Program-made: the position numbers and the translations under genes | Shown: in pieces, positions 27,610 to 37,456 of the stretch | Layout of the letters: each line of letters begins with the position of its first letter | Numbering within the stretch: position 1 is the first letter of the stretch | The notes under the pieces: model-generated | What the model saw: the letters and a program-made list of their open reading frames with translations, nothing else | Told to the model about the DNA's origin: nothing | Databases searched by the model: none | Source of the DNA: Aliivibrio fischeri | GTDB lineage: Bacteria; Pseudomonadota; Gammaproteobacteria; Enterobacterales; Vibrionaceae | DNA length: 64,000 nucleotides | NCBI GenBank assembly: GCA_038993745.2 | Contig: CP160630.1 | Span: 1,116,001-1,180,000 of the forward strand | Reading direction: 5' to 3'

Positions 27610-28431
27610 ATGGTAATGATGATGTATAAACTGATCGCGCTTGATATGGATGGCACTCTGCTTAATTCCGACAAACAAATCTCTGCAGAAAACAAAGCTG
27701 CAATTGCCGCTGCTCGTAAAAAAGGTGTCGTTGTCGTATTGGCTTCTGGACGTCCACTAAATGGCATGAAACCGCAGCTTGAAGAACTTGGAATGACAAC
27801 TGAAAACGACTACGTGCTCAGTTATAACGCATCATTAGTTCAAAAAGTGAAAAATGAGGAAGTGATCCGTAGCCAAATCATTACTGGTGCAGATGCCAAA
27901 GCCATTGCAAAACTTGCACAAGAGCTTGGTGTGAATGTTCATGCATTTTCTCAAGAAAAAGGGTTAATTACTCCAGCACTAAGTCACTACACAGAGCATG
28001 AATCAAAAATCACAGGTATGCCAATCACAGTTATTGATTTTGAAGAACTTGCTGATGATGAACAGATACTTAAAGCAATGATGATTGATGAACCAGAACT
28101 GCTTTCTGCAGCTATCAAACAACTTCCTGAAGCACTTTATAAACAGTTTACCATTGTTCAAAGTGCGCCTTTCTTCTTAGAATTTTTAAACCCAAACAGC
28201 AACAAGGGTGTAGGTGTAGAAGCACTGGCTGAGCATCTAGGTATTACTGCCGATGAGGTAATTTGTATGGGTGATGCTGGCAATGATTGGCACATGATTA
28301 AATACGCAGGTTTAGGCGTTGCAATGGCCAACGCAACCGATGATGTAAAAGAGATTGCTAATCACATTACCGTAAGTAATAACGAACATGGTGTAGCAAA
28401 AGTGATTGAAGAGTTTGTATTAAACGCTTAA
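27610..28431 (+). CDS. Cof-type HAD sugar phosphatase (YidA-like)
   Basis: A 273-residue HAD IIB phosphatase of the Cof family. Motif I is ALDMDGTLLNSDK, motif II ASGRP, motif III includes the Lys in NPNSNKGVGVEAL, and motif IV is CMGDAGNDWHMI, with a cap domain in between. It resembles E. coli YidA, which hydrolyses sugar phosphates. Several in-frame ATGs lie at 27610, 27616, 27619 and 27622; MYKLIALDMDG at 27622 gives the usual family N-terminus. It is a single gene followed by a terminator. Confidence 0.9.
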   Translation: MVMMMYKLIALDMDGTLLNSDKQISAENKAAIAAARKKGVVVVLASGRPLNGMKPQLEELGMTTENDYVLSYNASLVQKVKNEEVIRSQIITGADAKAIAKLAQELGVNVHAFSQEKGLITPALSHYTEHESKITGMPITVIDFEELADDEQILKAMMIDEPELLSAAIKQLPEALYKQFTIVQSAPFFLEFLNPNSNKGVGVEALAEHLGITADEVICMGDAGNDWHMIKYAGLGVAMANATDDVKEIANHITVSNNEHGVAKVIEEFVLNA

Positions 28432-28453
28432 TTTCATTACATAAATACAAATA

Positions 28454-28495
28454 AAAATAGCCCCTAGCATGAATAGACATACTAAGGGCTATTTT
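28454..28495. terminator. Bidirectional terminator
   Basis: AAAATAGCCC (28454-28463) pairs with GGGCTATTTT (28486-28495). It lies between the convergent Cof-type phosphatase and MFS transporter genes and has A/T runs on both sides. Confidence 0.83.
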
Positions 28496-28521
28496 ATTTC
28501 TGATAAAGACTGATTACATGA

Positions 28522-29820
28522 TTACGCTTCTGATTCAACCATGTGTTTTTCGTTATCTCCACCACTGTTCTTCTTCTTCAATGAAATAAGAATGAGTGAA
28601 CACACCATTCCAACAACAGCAACAGTTAAACCAATACCAAAGATCATTTGATATGCCTGAACTGCAGGATAGCTATCAATAATCCAACCATTTAATGCAT
28701 ATGCCCAGAATACAGAAGCATAAGCTGCAAATGAACCGACGCTCATTGCTGAACCACTGTAATCTTTAGGTACGCCCGCTTCTGCCACTGGCGCTAAAAT
28801 AATGCCTTTTGCTAAGAAAATGCTAAATGAGAAACACATTAATAGAACCATGTTCATCATTAACATGCCTTCTGATTTAGGTAGAGCAATCGTCACACCT
28901 AAACATACCGCCGTTAAACCTAAAGCGAAGAACATCATCTTAATGGAAGATTTAAAAATGAAATCAGCAATAGAGCCAGCGACAAGACCTGCAACAACAC
29001 CCATTGCGCCTGTATTAATGATACCGAAGATCGCAGCTTGAGCAGTAGACAACCCGAACACAGCTTGAAGGTAAGGAACCGTATAAATCAGTGTAATATA
29101 AATCCAATATACGGTTAGAGAAGTAATTGCAGCTAGCCATACCGTTGGCATTTTTAAAACGTGAATTAAGCCTTTTAATGCCTCTTTGTTTTTGCTTTCA
29201 CCTTGCTTAATTTCCATATGGTTATCTGGTACGAATTTCCATACACAGAAGATCATTGGAAGAATAAGCAATGTATAGAAAACAATTGCACCTTGGAATA
29301 CAAGAATAGAGCCACCAACCAATGCCATGATACCGACGATAACCGCATTCATACTCATCTCAGCAGCGCGTCGCACAGATTCTAATAGCCCAAACGCCAT
29401 TCCTTTGTTTCTATCGCCAGACATTAACGTCACACCATTCACAACGGCAGGCCAGAATGCGGCGTCGACTAAGCCCCAAATACCTGCAATAACGACAAGT
29501 ATGCTAAAACCAGGTTCTAAGAAGATGATCGCCATCATACTTAAAAAACGAATCGACAAACTGGTTATTAAAATGGATTTAACAGAAAAACGATTATTGA
29601 CCCAACCAGCTGGAATATAGAAGAACATTGCTGAGCCTATCAGCGTAAATAGGATCCCCATTTGGGTATTATCTATTTTTAGTACTTCTAATAATAAATT
29701 ATAAAATGTCCCTTTAAAGGCTTCAAAGGCCGAGTAAATAATTTGCCCTGACATTACGACAGAGAAAAAACCGAATAGCTGATTTCGACTGGTAAACCCA
29801 ATCTTTTCAAATAAGTTCAT
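28522..29820 (-). CDS. MFS transporter, probably for glycerophosphodiesters or a related phosphate ester
   Basis: A 432-residue major facilitator protein with twelve predicted helices and a central loop near residue 200. The N-terminus (FGFFSVVMSGQIIYSAFEAFKG) begins with a conserved-looking helix. It lies 41 bases downstream of a glycerophosphodiester phosphodiesterase gene on the same strand, so an operon is likely. That suggests uptake of glycerophosphodiesters or glycerol phosphate, in the way GlpT works with GlpQ. The sequence alone does not fix the substrate. Confidence 0.78.
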   Translation of the reverse strand: MNLFEKIGFTSRNQLFGFFSVVMSGQIIYSAFEAFKGTFYNLLLEVLKIDNTQMGILFTLIGSAMFFYIPAGWVNNRFSVKSILITSLSIRFLSMMAIIFLEPGFSILVVIAGIWGLVDAAFWPAVVNGVTLMSGDRNKGMAFGLLESVRRAAEMSMNAVIVGIMALVGGSILVFQGAIVFYTLLILPMIFCVWKFVPDNHMEIKQGESKNKEALKGLIHVLKMPTVWLAAITSLTVYWIYITLIYTVPYLQAVFGLSTAQAAIFGIINTGAMGVVAGLVAGSIADFIFKSSIKMMFFALGLTAVCLGVTIALPKSEGMLMMNMVLLMCFSFSIFLAKGIILAPVAEAGVPKDYSGSAMSVGSFAAYASVFWAYALNGWIIDSYPAVQAYQMIFGIGLTVAVVGMVCSLILISLKKKNSGGDNEKHMVESEA

Positions 29821-29861
29821 TTGAGCAATCCTTTCACGTTATTGAATTATTAGTTTTGTTA

Positions 29862-30605
29862 TTATTGTTTTGCTTTGTATTTAGAAGGAAACTTATGAGC
29901 TATATCAGTACAGATACCATCTACACCCCAGTTAAATAGTTCATTTGCACGAGCCAAATCATTCACCGTCCAAACATTCACTTTAATGCCTGATGCTTTA
30001 AATTTTTGCACCATATCGCGAGTTAATCCTTTTTCTTCAGGGTGAATATAATCCGCTTGGCACCACTCAATAATTGAATTCCAGTCATCCCACAATGTAT
30101 GGCTTTCAAAAAGACATGCTACTTTCGTTTCTGGGCTTTTGCGCTTAAATTCAGATAAAACAAGATGATTAAAGCTTGAAATGATCAGCTCTCTTTCAGA
30201 GTTCAGCTCTTTTAATGCCGTAATCAGATTATCAATCAATAAATGACTAAGCTTTGCGCTCGCTGAACATGATTTGATTTCGATATTCAAATTCAATTCT
30301 TTTTCGTTCGCTAATGTAATTAATTGTTGAATCGTCGGTAAACGCTCATCAATATAGTCATCACTAAACCAACTGCCAGCATCAATAGAAGATAAATCAG
30401 CACTACTAATATCACACAAGCGACCACTTTTATCAGTGCAACGATCTAACGTATCGTCATGAGATATGATCACCGTGCCATCTTGTAGAATATCGACATC
30501 ACATTCAAACCATTGAACGCCATGATCTTTACATAATGAGAATGCTGAAAGGGTATTTTCAGGAGCCAGAGAAGACATTCCACGATGAGCTATTAATGTT
30601 TTCAT
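29862..30605 (-). CDS. Glycerophosphodiester phosphodiesterase (UgpQ/GdpD type)
   Basis: This enzyme hydrolyses deacylated phospholipids to glycerol-3-phosphate and an alcohol. The 247-residue single-domain protein starts MKTLIAHRGMSSLAPENTLSAF, which carries the catalytic His and the ENT block, and continues with FECDVDILQDGTVIISHDD (metal ligands and second His). No signal peptide is present, so it is cytoplasmic like UgpQ and needs an importer; the MFS gene directly downstream is a good candidate. Confidence 0.92.
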   Translation of the reverse strand: MKTLIAHRGMSSLAPENTLSAFSLCKDHGVQWFECDVDILQDGTVIISHDDTLDRCTDKSGRLCDISSADLSSIDAGSWFSDDYIDERLPTIQQLITLANEKELNLNIEIKSCSASAKLSHLLIDNLITALKELNSERELIISSFNHLVLSEFKRKSPETKVACLFESHTLWDDWNSIIEWCQADYIHPEEKGLTRDMVQKFKASGIKVNVWTVNDLARANELFNWGVDGICTDIAHKFPSKYKAKQ

Positions 30606-30929
30606 TGTTAACCTATTTCACGTGTTAAAAGATAGAAATAATAATAACGCTTAGGTCATTGCATAAATGTGACAGAAACGAACAAAATGCGCATTCGAAC
30701 GCTCGAATTGGAACTTTTATTACTTTTTGCAGCAAAGTTAACAATATTAATCACTAGAAATTAGCTCACAAACTAATTTAACATCTATTAAGCTATACCC
30801 ATTTAGTAGTAAAAGCTATTTCAATGCCAATTTTAAACAGAATAAGTAATCATTAATATATAAGCCAAATAAATAATTGAATTCATTAATAATGTAAATT
30901 ATGACTTTGCTAATACAGTTTGTTAATAA
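30606..30929. other. Intergenic region upstream of gdpD
   Basis: About 325 AT-rich bases between gdpD and the diguanylate cyclase terminator. It should hold the gdpD promoter on the minus strand. I see no ORF with a ribosome site, no RNA-like structure and no clear operator in it. Confidence 0.45.
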
Positions 30930-30968
30930 GTAAAAAAAATGGCACTTCATCTAAGATAAAGTGCCATC
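30930..30968 (-). terminator. Terminator of the binding protein-diguanylate cyclase operon
   Basis: ATGGCACTT (30940-30948) pairs with AAGTGCCAT (30959-30967), followed on the minus strand by a run of eight T. It lies 20 bases after the cyclase stop. Confidence 0.88.
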
Positions 30969-30986
30969 ACGTTGGTTTATGAAATA

Positions 30987-32957
30987 TTACTGCTGATAAT
31001 AAGCTTTTTTCTCTCGATACATATGTTCATCAGCAACGGTAAACATTTTGAATAACTCTGTTTTATCTGAACATGCCCAACCAATAGAATAATGAGCAGC
31101 ATAAGAGTTCCCTTCTTTATCGAAGAATGAAAGATCCTTTTGATTCACTCTCAATTTATCAGACAACTGAAGGCACTCACTTTGCGTTACATTCTCTACA
31201 AGCAAAACAAACTCATCACCACCAATACGATAAAACTTAATGTCGCTTGATAATAACTGAGCAATATTATGACAACTCGCTTTAATCAATTCATCACCAA
31301 TACTATGTCCATATTGATCATTAATCGACTTTAATCCATTTACATCTAAAATGAACAAACCAAAATTCCAAACTGCTTTAGAATCTCGGTATCTCTTCTG
31401 GTAATGAGCTAAATCCTCATCAAATGCTTTTCTATTTCCGCAGGCAAGTAATACATCGGTTCTGGCAATATCTGCTAATTCTAACCATGATGACAATTGC
31501 TTAATAAATAGTTCAAACACAAGCACTTGCTTTTCCAAGGCATCTGTAGATACAAAGTGTAAACTAGCTAAGACCTTATAATTACTTGAAACAATCTCTA
31601 TCCCTGCATTATCTCCTAGAGGGTCAAAACTTAGCTTCCAAACCATATCTGGGAATAATTTTTTCAGCTGTTGCTCAACTTTCGCAGGTACATCATGAAA
31701 ATCTAATGACTTATATTCAGAGCCAAACTCAATGACTGCTGCTAAGTTATTTTTATTTAACTCTTCACGAAATAATGCATCACTAATTTGTGCGGTCTGT
31801 TTTTTAACTTGAATTTCCAGTTCTTGGTTAAATGATGATAATTTTTCGTTACTTAATTCGATTAAATTTTTAGATTCATTCAGCTCATCATTTTTCTTTT
31901 TAAGTTCAAGTAATTGATTACGAATCGTTGAACTCATTGTCTTTAAAACGATTGCCATTCGCTCAAATTCACTAAATTGAAAACGCTTTTCTCGTTTATT
32001 TGGCTTATTGGTTGCGTAACTCACAATGGTCTCTTCCATTTCACCAAATTCTTTTGAGATCCAACGGGTAATCCCCATCGCCACACAAATTACCGTAATA
32101 AGCGTCCAACCAATAACAGTGAACAGAGCTAATAAAGACGACTTCATGTCTTTTAATCGTGACACATCAGAGAATTGATAAGTAATATCTAATGTCAACG
32201 ATGATGAAAATGAAGGATTATTTAATATAAAAATACGCTCAAGTTTTCCATCTTCTGCTTTTTGTTGGTTTACAGAATGTTCTTCATTGCCAATATGTTG
32301 ATTTAATTTAAAATTTTCATCTTTAAATAGAAAATGTTGGAAGTGCTCTTCTATTGTCTCAAACGAAATCAACACGACAACATAGCCAGAAGCTCGATAA
32401 CGACCAGATCCCTCTAAGTTATAAGCTAACATTGGAGTAACTAAAGCGATTCCTTTAGAAGATGAGGACTCCTTTATTAAATTTGGCTCTGAGTAGAACA
32501 GTGTCTTAGTTAGCCCTTTCTCATATATCGTATGATCGATATTAATCTGCTTGAGCAGCTGACTATTCTCAAAGTGATATGGGCGGCCATTTAAGTTATA
32601 GAGTGGCTCCCACTTATCATTAAGAATATAAACACTGTTTATCAGACGTGATAGTTCACTAAATCGAGTTAAATTATGTCTAACTACACTAGAATAAAGA
32701 ATATTATCTAACGCTTGAATATTAAATCGGTCACGTGACAGCCAATTGAGGCTTTGCTGAATACGATCGAACTCCACCACTATCTCTTGCGCAATAGTAG
32801 ATACGGCATTTTGAATTTGCTGTTCTTTTTGATTAAATAGCGTTTCACCTATGCTATTAGTTAAAAATTGACTAATAAATATCAATGGCACAAGCGAGCA
32901 AATAATCAAAACGTAAGTAAATGCTTTACGTAAACTCACATATGGGCGAGAAATCAT
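30987..32957 (-). CDS. Membrane-bound diguanylate cyclase with periplasmic sensor domain
   Basis: A 656-residue protein that should make cyclic di-GMP. It has an N-terminal membrane helix (about residues 12-34), a large periplasmic sensory region to about 270, a second helix (about 275-297), a HAMP-like and coiled-coil linker with many polar residues (about 340-395), and a C-terminal GGDEF domain with the intact signature RIGGDEF (near 577). No RxxD inhibitory site precedes the signature. Its start overlaps the stop of the binding protein gene (ATGA), so the two are translated together. That protein may present a ligand to the periplasmic domain. Confidence 0.9.
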   Translation of the reverse strand: MISRPYVSLRKAFTYVLIICSLVPLIFISQFLTNSIGETLFNQKEQQIQNAVSTIAQEIVVEFDRIQQSLNWLSRDRFNIQALDNILYSSVVRHNLTRFSELSRLINSVYILNDKWEPLYNLNGRPYHFENSQLLKQINIDHTIYEKGLTKTLFYSEPNLIKESSSSKGIALVTPMLAYNLEGSGRYRASGYVVVLISFETIEEHFQHFLFKDENFKLNQHIGNEEHSVNQQKAEDGKLERIFILNNPSFSSSLTLDITYQFSDVSRLKDMKSSLLALFTVIGWTLITVICVAMGITRWISKEFGEMEETIVSYATNKPNKREKRFQFSEFERMAIVLKTMSSTIRNQLLELKKKNDELNESKNLIELSNEKLSSFNQELEIQVKKQTAQISDALFREELNKNNLAAVIEFGSEYKSLDFHDVPAKVEQQLKKLFPDMVWKLSFDPLGDNAGIEIVSSNYKVLASLHFVSTDALEKQVLVFELFIKQLSSWLELADIARTDVLLACGNRKAFDEDLAHYQKRYRDSKAVWNFGLFILDVNGLKSINDQYGHSIGDELIKASCHNIAQLLSSDIKFYRIGGDEFVLLVENVTQSECLQLSDKLRVNQKDLSFFDKEGNSYAAHYSIGWACSDKTELFKMFTVADEHMYREKKAYYQQ

Positions 32958-34116
32958 GATCCTTCTACCTTTTCAGAAAAACGATCAATTAATTGATTTA
33001 TATAAAGCATAGTTTCTTCTTTAGGCATACCATCTGAATAACGAGATACGCCTCTTGCTAGTGCTTCCCAAATAAACGAAACGCGAACGCTTGTAGGCAT
33101 AGGCTGTGATCGTAAATACTGTTGATATACTGCATACATCACCTCTTGCTCAGGTTGTATCGATACTTGATTTACTTCCGTTGAAGCCGAGATATATTGA
33201 TGCTCATTAATTAATTTAGTCAAGAATGCTTTGTCTTGAACCATAGTCAATAACTGTTTTATCATCACTCTTTTAGCAGGGTTCTGTAATGCTGTTTTCG
33301 TAATCATTAGTACTTTACCTGCAGATAGAGATTTCATTGGTATACCACGATAGCTTGGTAATGAAGCAATACCGAGATTACTACCAAACTTTTCACGTAA
33401 ATCACTTACCGCCCAGTCTCCATCAATAAGGTATGACGCTTTACCATCTATAAATAGCTGTCGGCTACATAAACTATTACACTGAGAGCCTAAGTGATTT
33501 AGTTTTACTAATTCATGAAAGAAAACTAATGTATTCATGCATTCATGATCTTTAAAATGAATCTGATCAAGCGGTATCTCTGGATGAAATAAACTAAAAA
33601 AAGCCGAAAAGAAATACATATCACGCGAGCTAAACGCAATATGTGTTTTCTCTGGTTCTTTTTCAGATAATGCTTGTAATTGCTCCCATTGAGTAATCGG
33701 CTCAGGAGACTTACTCTTATCGTAAAAAAGCATTAAATGATTACCAAGAAACAGAGGTAAACCCATATAGCTATCGCCCACCATCGCACTTTGGCGCGCA
33801 GCAGGTTCAAGCTGATCTTGCTTTATCCATACTTTTGGGATCGGCGAAATGCCTATAAATTTATGCAAACCAAGAAAATCAGAAGGTACCCACGCCACAT
33901 CTGGCATGTAATTTTTAGATCTTGAAGCTAATAAGAGTTCTGCTTTCATTTCATCAATTGAGAATTTACGAATCATCAATTGTTCCCTGTTCTTACTTCA
34001 AATTCAGCAGCTAACTCCTGATCAACGTTATCGCCAAATGCACTCCAAAATTCAAGCATTTCCGCTTTCGATATAAATGAAATAAATAATAATATAAGGG
34101 TGAAGAATTTAGACAT
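32954..34116 (-). pseudogene. Periplasmic solute-binding protein, one-base deletion near the N-terminus
   Basis: A 387-residue extracellular solute-binding protein, similar in style to sugar-binding proteins of ABC importers. A short frame from the ATG at 34116 encodes a signal peptide (MSKFFTLILLFISFISKAE) and then about 28 mature residues (FWSAFGDNVDQELAAEF, typical of the fold). It stops at TGA; one extra T at 33978-33979 joins it to the 341-residue frame that follows. The large frame alone would lack export. It has no permease or ATPase nearby and overlaps a diguanylate cyclase gene, so it is probably a ligand sensor rather than an importer part. Confidence 0.78.
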
Positions 34117-34374
34117 GGGATTGTTTCTAAAAGTCAGATAAAAATGGAAAATATGCAGAGTAAATTAGTATAGTTTTAAGGTTCAATATTATATCAGATA
34201 AAGGGGGATTTACCTCTTCCTATTCATAAAATACCCCTTTAGAGTTCATATTAACTATTGAACCTTTACTCAAGGTAATTTCCAAAAAAGAAAAGACTCT
34301 TTGAATTAATTTCACTAACTGAAACAGCAATAGTTTCATTAGAATATAACCATACTAATAAAAAGGGTTTTATC
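34117..34374. promoter_or_regulatory. Divergent promoter region, binding protein gene and yjjI
   Basis: A 258-base AT-rich spacer between divergent genes that must carry both promoters. I searched by eye for an FNR-type TTGAT-N4-ATCAA box, expected for an anaerobic enzyme, and did not find a good one. An AAAAAGGG stretch precedes the yjjI ATG. Confidence 0.45.
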
Positions 34375-35901
34375 ATGAGTCAAGAACGTTTCTATAGCAT
34401 CATTACCGATGCCAATTTGTCACCAAAACAAAAATCAAACTACTTAGCATTAGAAGCTGAAGCAAGTTTGCCTTATATGGAAATTAATACAGAAACTCGC
34501 ACAGCAATGGATGACGGCGTTCTTTGTGACATGTTTGAAGGCCATGCCCCTTTTAAACCACGCTATGTATTACCTGATTACGCTAAGTTTTTAACTCAAG
34601 GTTCAGAATATTTAGAGTTAAGCCCAGCAGAAAATTTTGATGATGCATTACATTTACTCACCATCATTTATCATCATGTCCCTTCTGTTACTTCTATTCC
34701 TGTTTATCTTGGTCAACTTGATACTGTACTTCTGCCTTATGTTGGCGCCCTTAGCGATGAAGAAATTTACCAAAAAATAAAACGTTTTTGGATCATGTTA
34801 GATCGTACGCTTCCTGATGCATTCATGCACGTAAACATTGGCCCAACTGACAATATCATTTGTCGTACCATCTTACGTGTGGATGCTGAGCTAAAACAAA
34901 TTGCTCCAAACTTGACCTTTATGTATGACGCAGACATCACGCCTGATGACCTACTTCGCCAAGCAGCATCTAACATTTGTGAATGCAGCAAGCCTCACAT
35001 TGCTAACTACCCTGTACATGCACAAGCGTATAATAATACAGGCTTTGGCATTGTAAGTTGTTATAACTCACTGCCTCTTGCTGGTGGCTCAAACACCTTA
35101 GTTCGTATGAACTTAAAAGAAGCCGCTAAGAAAGCAAAAAATAAAGCCGATTTCGTTAACCATGTTCTACCTCATTACTGCAACATCATGTTTGGCTTAA
35201 TTGAAACTCGTAGTGCTTTCTTACATGAAAAATCAAACTTCTTTGAAGGCTTCTTAACTAAAGAAGGTCTTATTAATGAAGACCGCTTTGCCCCAATGTT
35301 CGGTATTTACGGCATGGCTGAAGCTGTTGATATTTTGATGGAAAAAGAAGGTATCGAAGCCAAATATGGTCATGATGAAATCGCAAACCAATTAGGTCAT
35401 GCGATTTCTAAGCAATTATCAGAAATCGTTGATGCAACAGATGTAAAATATGGCTATCACGGTAAAGCACTACTTCATGCTCAAGGTGGTATCAGTTTAG
35501 ATATCGATGTAACACCTGGGGTTCGTATTCCTTATGGCACAGAACCGGATCCAGTTAGCTATGTACAAGCAACCGTTGGTCACCACCAATACTATACATC
35601 GGGTATTAGTGATATTTTAACGATTGATGAAACGGTAAAATCAAACCCTGAAGCCATGTTTAATTTAGCCAAAGGTGCATTACAGTTAGGTTACCGTGAG
35701 TTTACTGCGAACGTTGCTTCAAATGATTTAGTTCGAATCACAGGTTACATGGTGAAACTGTCTGATATCGCAAAATACGATGCTGAAGGCTCACGAACTA
35801 ACACCACTTTCTTGGGTGCAGAAGCAGCGAAAAATACAGCAGTATTAAATCGTACTCCGCGTGTTGCTGCGTTAGAAACGACACCAACCTACGCTAAGTA
35901 A
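34375..35901 (+). CDS. yjjI: YjjI-family glycyl radical enzyme
   Basis: A 508-residue member of the YjjI family of glycyl radical enzymes, smaller than pyruvate formate-lyase. The glycyl radical loop reads RITGYMV (Gly near residue 457), followed by the family tail EGSRTNTTFLGAEAAKNT. The probable thiyl Cys is in GIVSCYNSLPLAGGS. Such enzymes act in anaerobic cells on small carbon compounds. I know of no established reaction for YjjI. The activase gene yjjW starts 8 bases downstream, so the pair is one operon, as in E. coli. Confidence 0.9.
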   Translation: MSQERFYSIITDANLSPKQKSNYLALEAEASLPYMEINTETRTAMDDGVLCDMFEGHAPFKPRYVLPDYAKFLTQGSEYLELSPAENFDDALHLLTIIYHHVPSVTSIPVYLGQLDTVLLPYVGALSDEEIYQKIKRFWIMLDRTLPDAFMHVNIGPTDNIICRTILRVDAELKQIAPNLTFMYDADITPDDLLRQAASNICECSKPHIANYPVHAQAYNNTGFGIVSCYNSLPLAGGSNTLVRMNLKEAAKKAKNKADFVNHVLPHYCNIMFGLIETRSAFLHEKSNFFEGFLTKEGLINEDRFAPMFGIYGMAEAVDILMEKEGIEAKYGHDEIANQLGHAISKQLSEIVDATDVKYGYHGKALLHAQGGISLDIDVTPGVRIPYGTEPDPVSYVQATVGHHQYYTSGISDILTIDETVKSNPEAMFNLAKGALQLGYREFTANVASNDLVRITGYMVKLSDIAKYDAEGSRTNTTFLGAEAAKNTAVLNRTPRVAALETTPTYAK

Positions 35902-35909
35902 CCGCATTT

Positions 35910-36821
35910 ATGGTTAACACTGCCCTTTTAAATGGCGATAGCGTCAACTATGAAAAAACAGGAATGGTCAGTAAAGTGCTGACCTTTTCTTGTGTTGATG
36001 GGCCAGGTAATCGCCTTGTGATCTTCTTACAAGGCTGTAACTATGACTGCATTACTTGTCATAATCCTCATACCATAAACCATTGTGATCACTGCGGTGA
36101 TTGCGTTACTCATTGCCCAACTAACGCATTAACATTTGATGACTCACCAAGCCAAAAAGTCATCTGGAATGAATCCCTGTGTACTCAATGTGACCAATGT
36201 ATTGATGTTTGCCCAAGTAAATCGAATCCTAAAATCACCCTATATTCGGTTAAACAATTACTTGAATTAACTAAAAAACATGCACCTTTTTTAAGTGGAG
36301 TGACGGTTTCAGGAGGAGAAGCGACACTGCAACTTCCCTTTATTATTGAGTATTTTAAAGCAATTAAAGGCACTAATTCGTTACGTCATTTAACCTGTTT
36401 TATTGATAGCAACGGCAGCTTATCTGAACAAGGTTGGAACAAAGTCCTACCTTATGTAGATGGTGCAATGATTGACTTAAAAGCATGGCAAAATGAAACG
36501 CATTTATGGCTCGTTGGTAGAGACAATCATCGAGTATTAAATACAATAAGCCTACTAACTCAGCACAATAAACTTCATGAAGTACGTTTGCTGTATATTC
36601 CCAATAAAACCGATTTACTCACTGAAGTGGATGCGGTGGGTGACTATCTAAAAACGTTACCAGAACACGTTCAGATCCGATTAAATGCTTTTCAACATCA
36701 CGGTGTTATTGGAGAGGCATTAACGTGGGACAAGTGCAGTAAAGCACAAATGGAAGAATTTGAAACCAACCTAGTACAGAGATTAGGTCGTAAAGTAATA
36801 ACTCCATCTATCTATAGCTAA
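35910..36821 (+). CDS. yjjW: Radical SAM glycyl-radical activase YjjW
   Basis: YjjW should use S-adenosylmethionine and an Fe-S cluster to install the glycyl radical on YjjI. The 303-residue protein has the radical SAM CX3CX2C motif (GCNYDCITCHNPH, about residues 42-53). A bacterioferredoxin-like insert follows with two four-Cys motifs (CDHCGDCVTHCP, then CTQCDQCIDVCP), as in glycyl-radical activases. GGEATLQ is the SAM-binding GGE-type motif. Its stop overlaps the stop of the Crp/Fnr-like gene on the other strand. Confidence 0.92.
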   Translation: MVNTALLNGDSVNYEKTGMVSKVLTFSCVDGPGNRLVIFLQGCNYDCITCHNPHTINHCDHCGDCVTHCPTNALTFDDSPSQKVIWNESLCTQCDQCIDVCPSKSNPKITLYSVKQLLELTKKHAPFLSGVTVSGGEATLQLPFIIEYFKAIKGTNSLRHLTCFIDSNGSLSEQGWNKVLPYVDGAMIDLKAWQNETHLWLVGRDNHRVLNTISLLTQHNKLHEVRLLYIPNKTDLLTEVDAVGDYLKTLPEHVQIRLNAFQHHGVIGEALTWDKCSKAQMEEFETNLVQRLGRKVITPSIYS

Positions 36822-37456
36822 TTTTTGTCATAACTTAGATAGGTAATTTTTTTATAACCTAACGCTATCAGATTATTGCGTTTCATAACTTGTAATTGTA
36901 AGCCAAGAGCCTCTTTAGATACACCTAAATATGAAGCTAATTCGTATTGTGATAACTTCAACTCACTAGAACCGCGCCATTCACATAGTTTCCTCAACAT
37001 AGCCTCTATTCTTTCATAGAGGTTATAATTAACAGATTGGTAATATTGTTCGATTAAATGTTCAATATAATCAGTTAATTCAGTATATAAAAAGAATTGA
37101 ATTTCTGGATTTTTTAATAAAACTCTTTTTAAATTTGATCCTGATAAGAAACCAACATAAGAATCAGTTTTTGCTATAGCATTGCTTTTTCTTTTATGAT
37201 CATGGCATAGCTCGCCAACAAACCCAAACCACTCTTTATCACTAAATTGCTTATAAATAACTTCAACACCATTTATATCTATTTCAGAGAGCTCAACGAT
37301 ACCTTCAAAAATAAAGAAAATCCCTTCAGATAGTTCTCCCTTTCGATACAGAAACTCATTTTTTCCAACTCTTTTTTTTATAAGATTAGATGCTATGTAC
37401 TCTTTTGATTCTTCATCTAGCTGATTAGTCCAATTATGATAAACGTAGTCATTCAT
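36818..37456 (-). CDS. Crp/Fnr-family regulator without Fe-S cysteines
   Basis: A 212-residue regulator with an N-terminal cyclic nucleotide-binding fold (about residues 15-125, including EGIFFIFEGIVELSEIDING) and a C-terminal winged helix (LSQYELASYLGVSKEALGLQLQ). The N-terminal Cys cluster of FNR is absent; the Cys residues seen (GELCHD, RKLCEW) do not form it, so direct O2 sensing by Fe-S is unlikely. It is convergent with yjjIW with a 4-base overlap at the stops. Control of yjjIW by this protein is possible but not shown. Confidence 0.83.
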   Translation of the reverse strand: MNDYVYHNWTNQLDEESKEYIASNLIKKRVGKNEFLYRKGELSEGIFFIFEGIVELSEIDINGVEVIYKQFSDKEWFGFVGELCHDHKRKSNAIAKTDSYVGFLSGSNLKRVLLKNPEIQFFLYTELTDYIEHLIEQYYQSVNYNLYERIEAMLRKLCEWRGSSELKLSQYELASYLGVSKEALGLQLQVMKRNNLIALGYKKITYLSYDKN

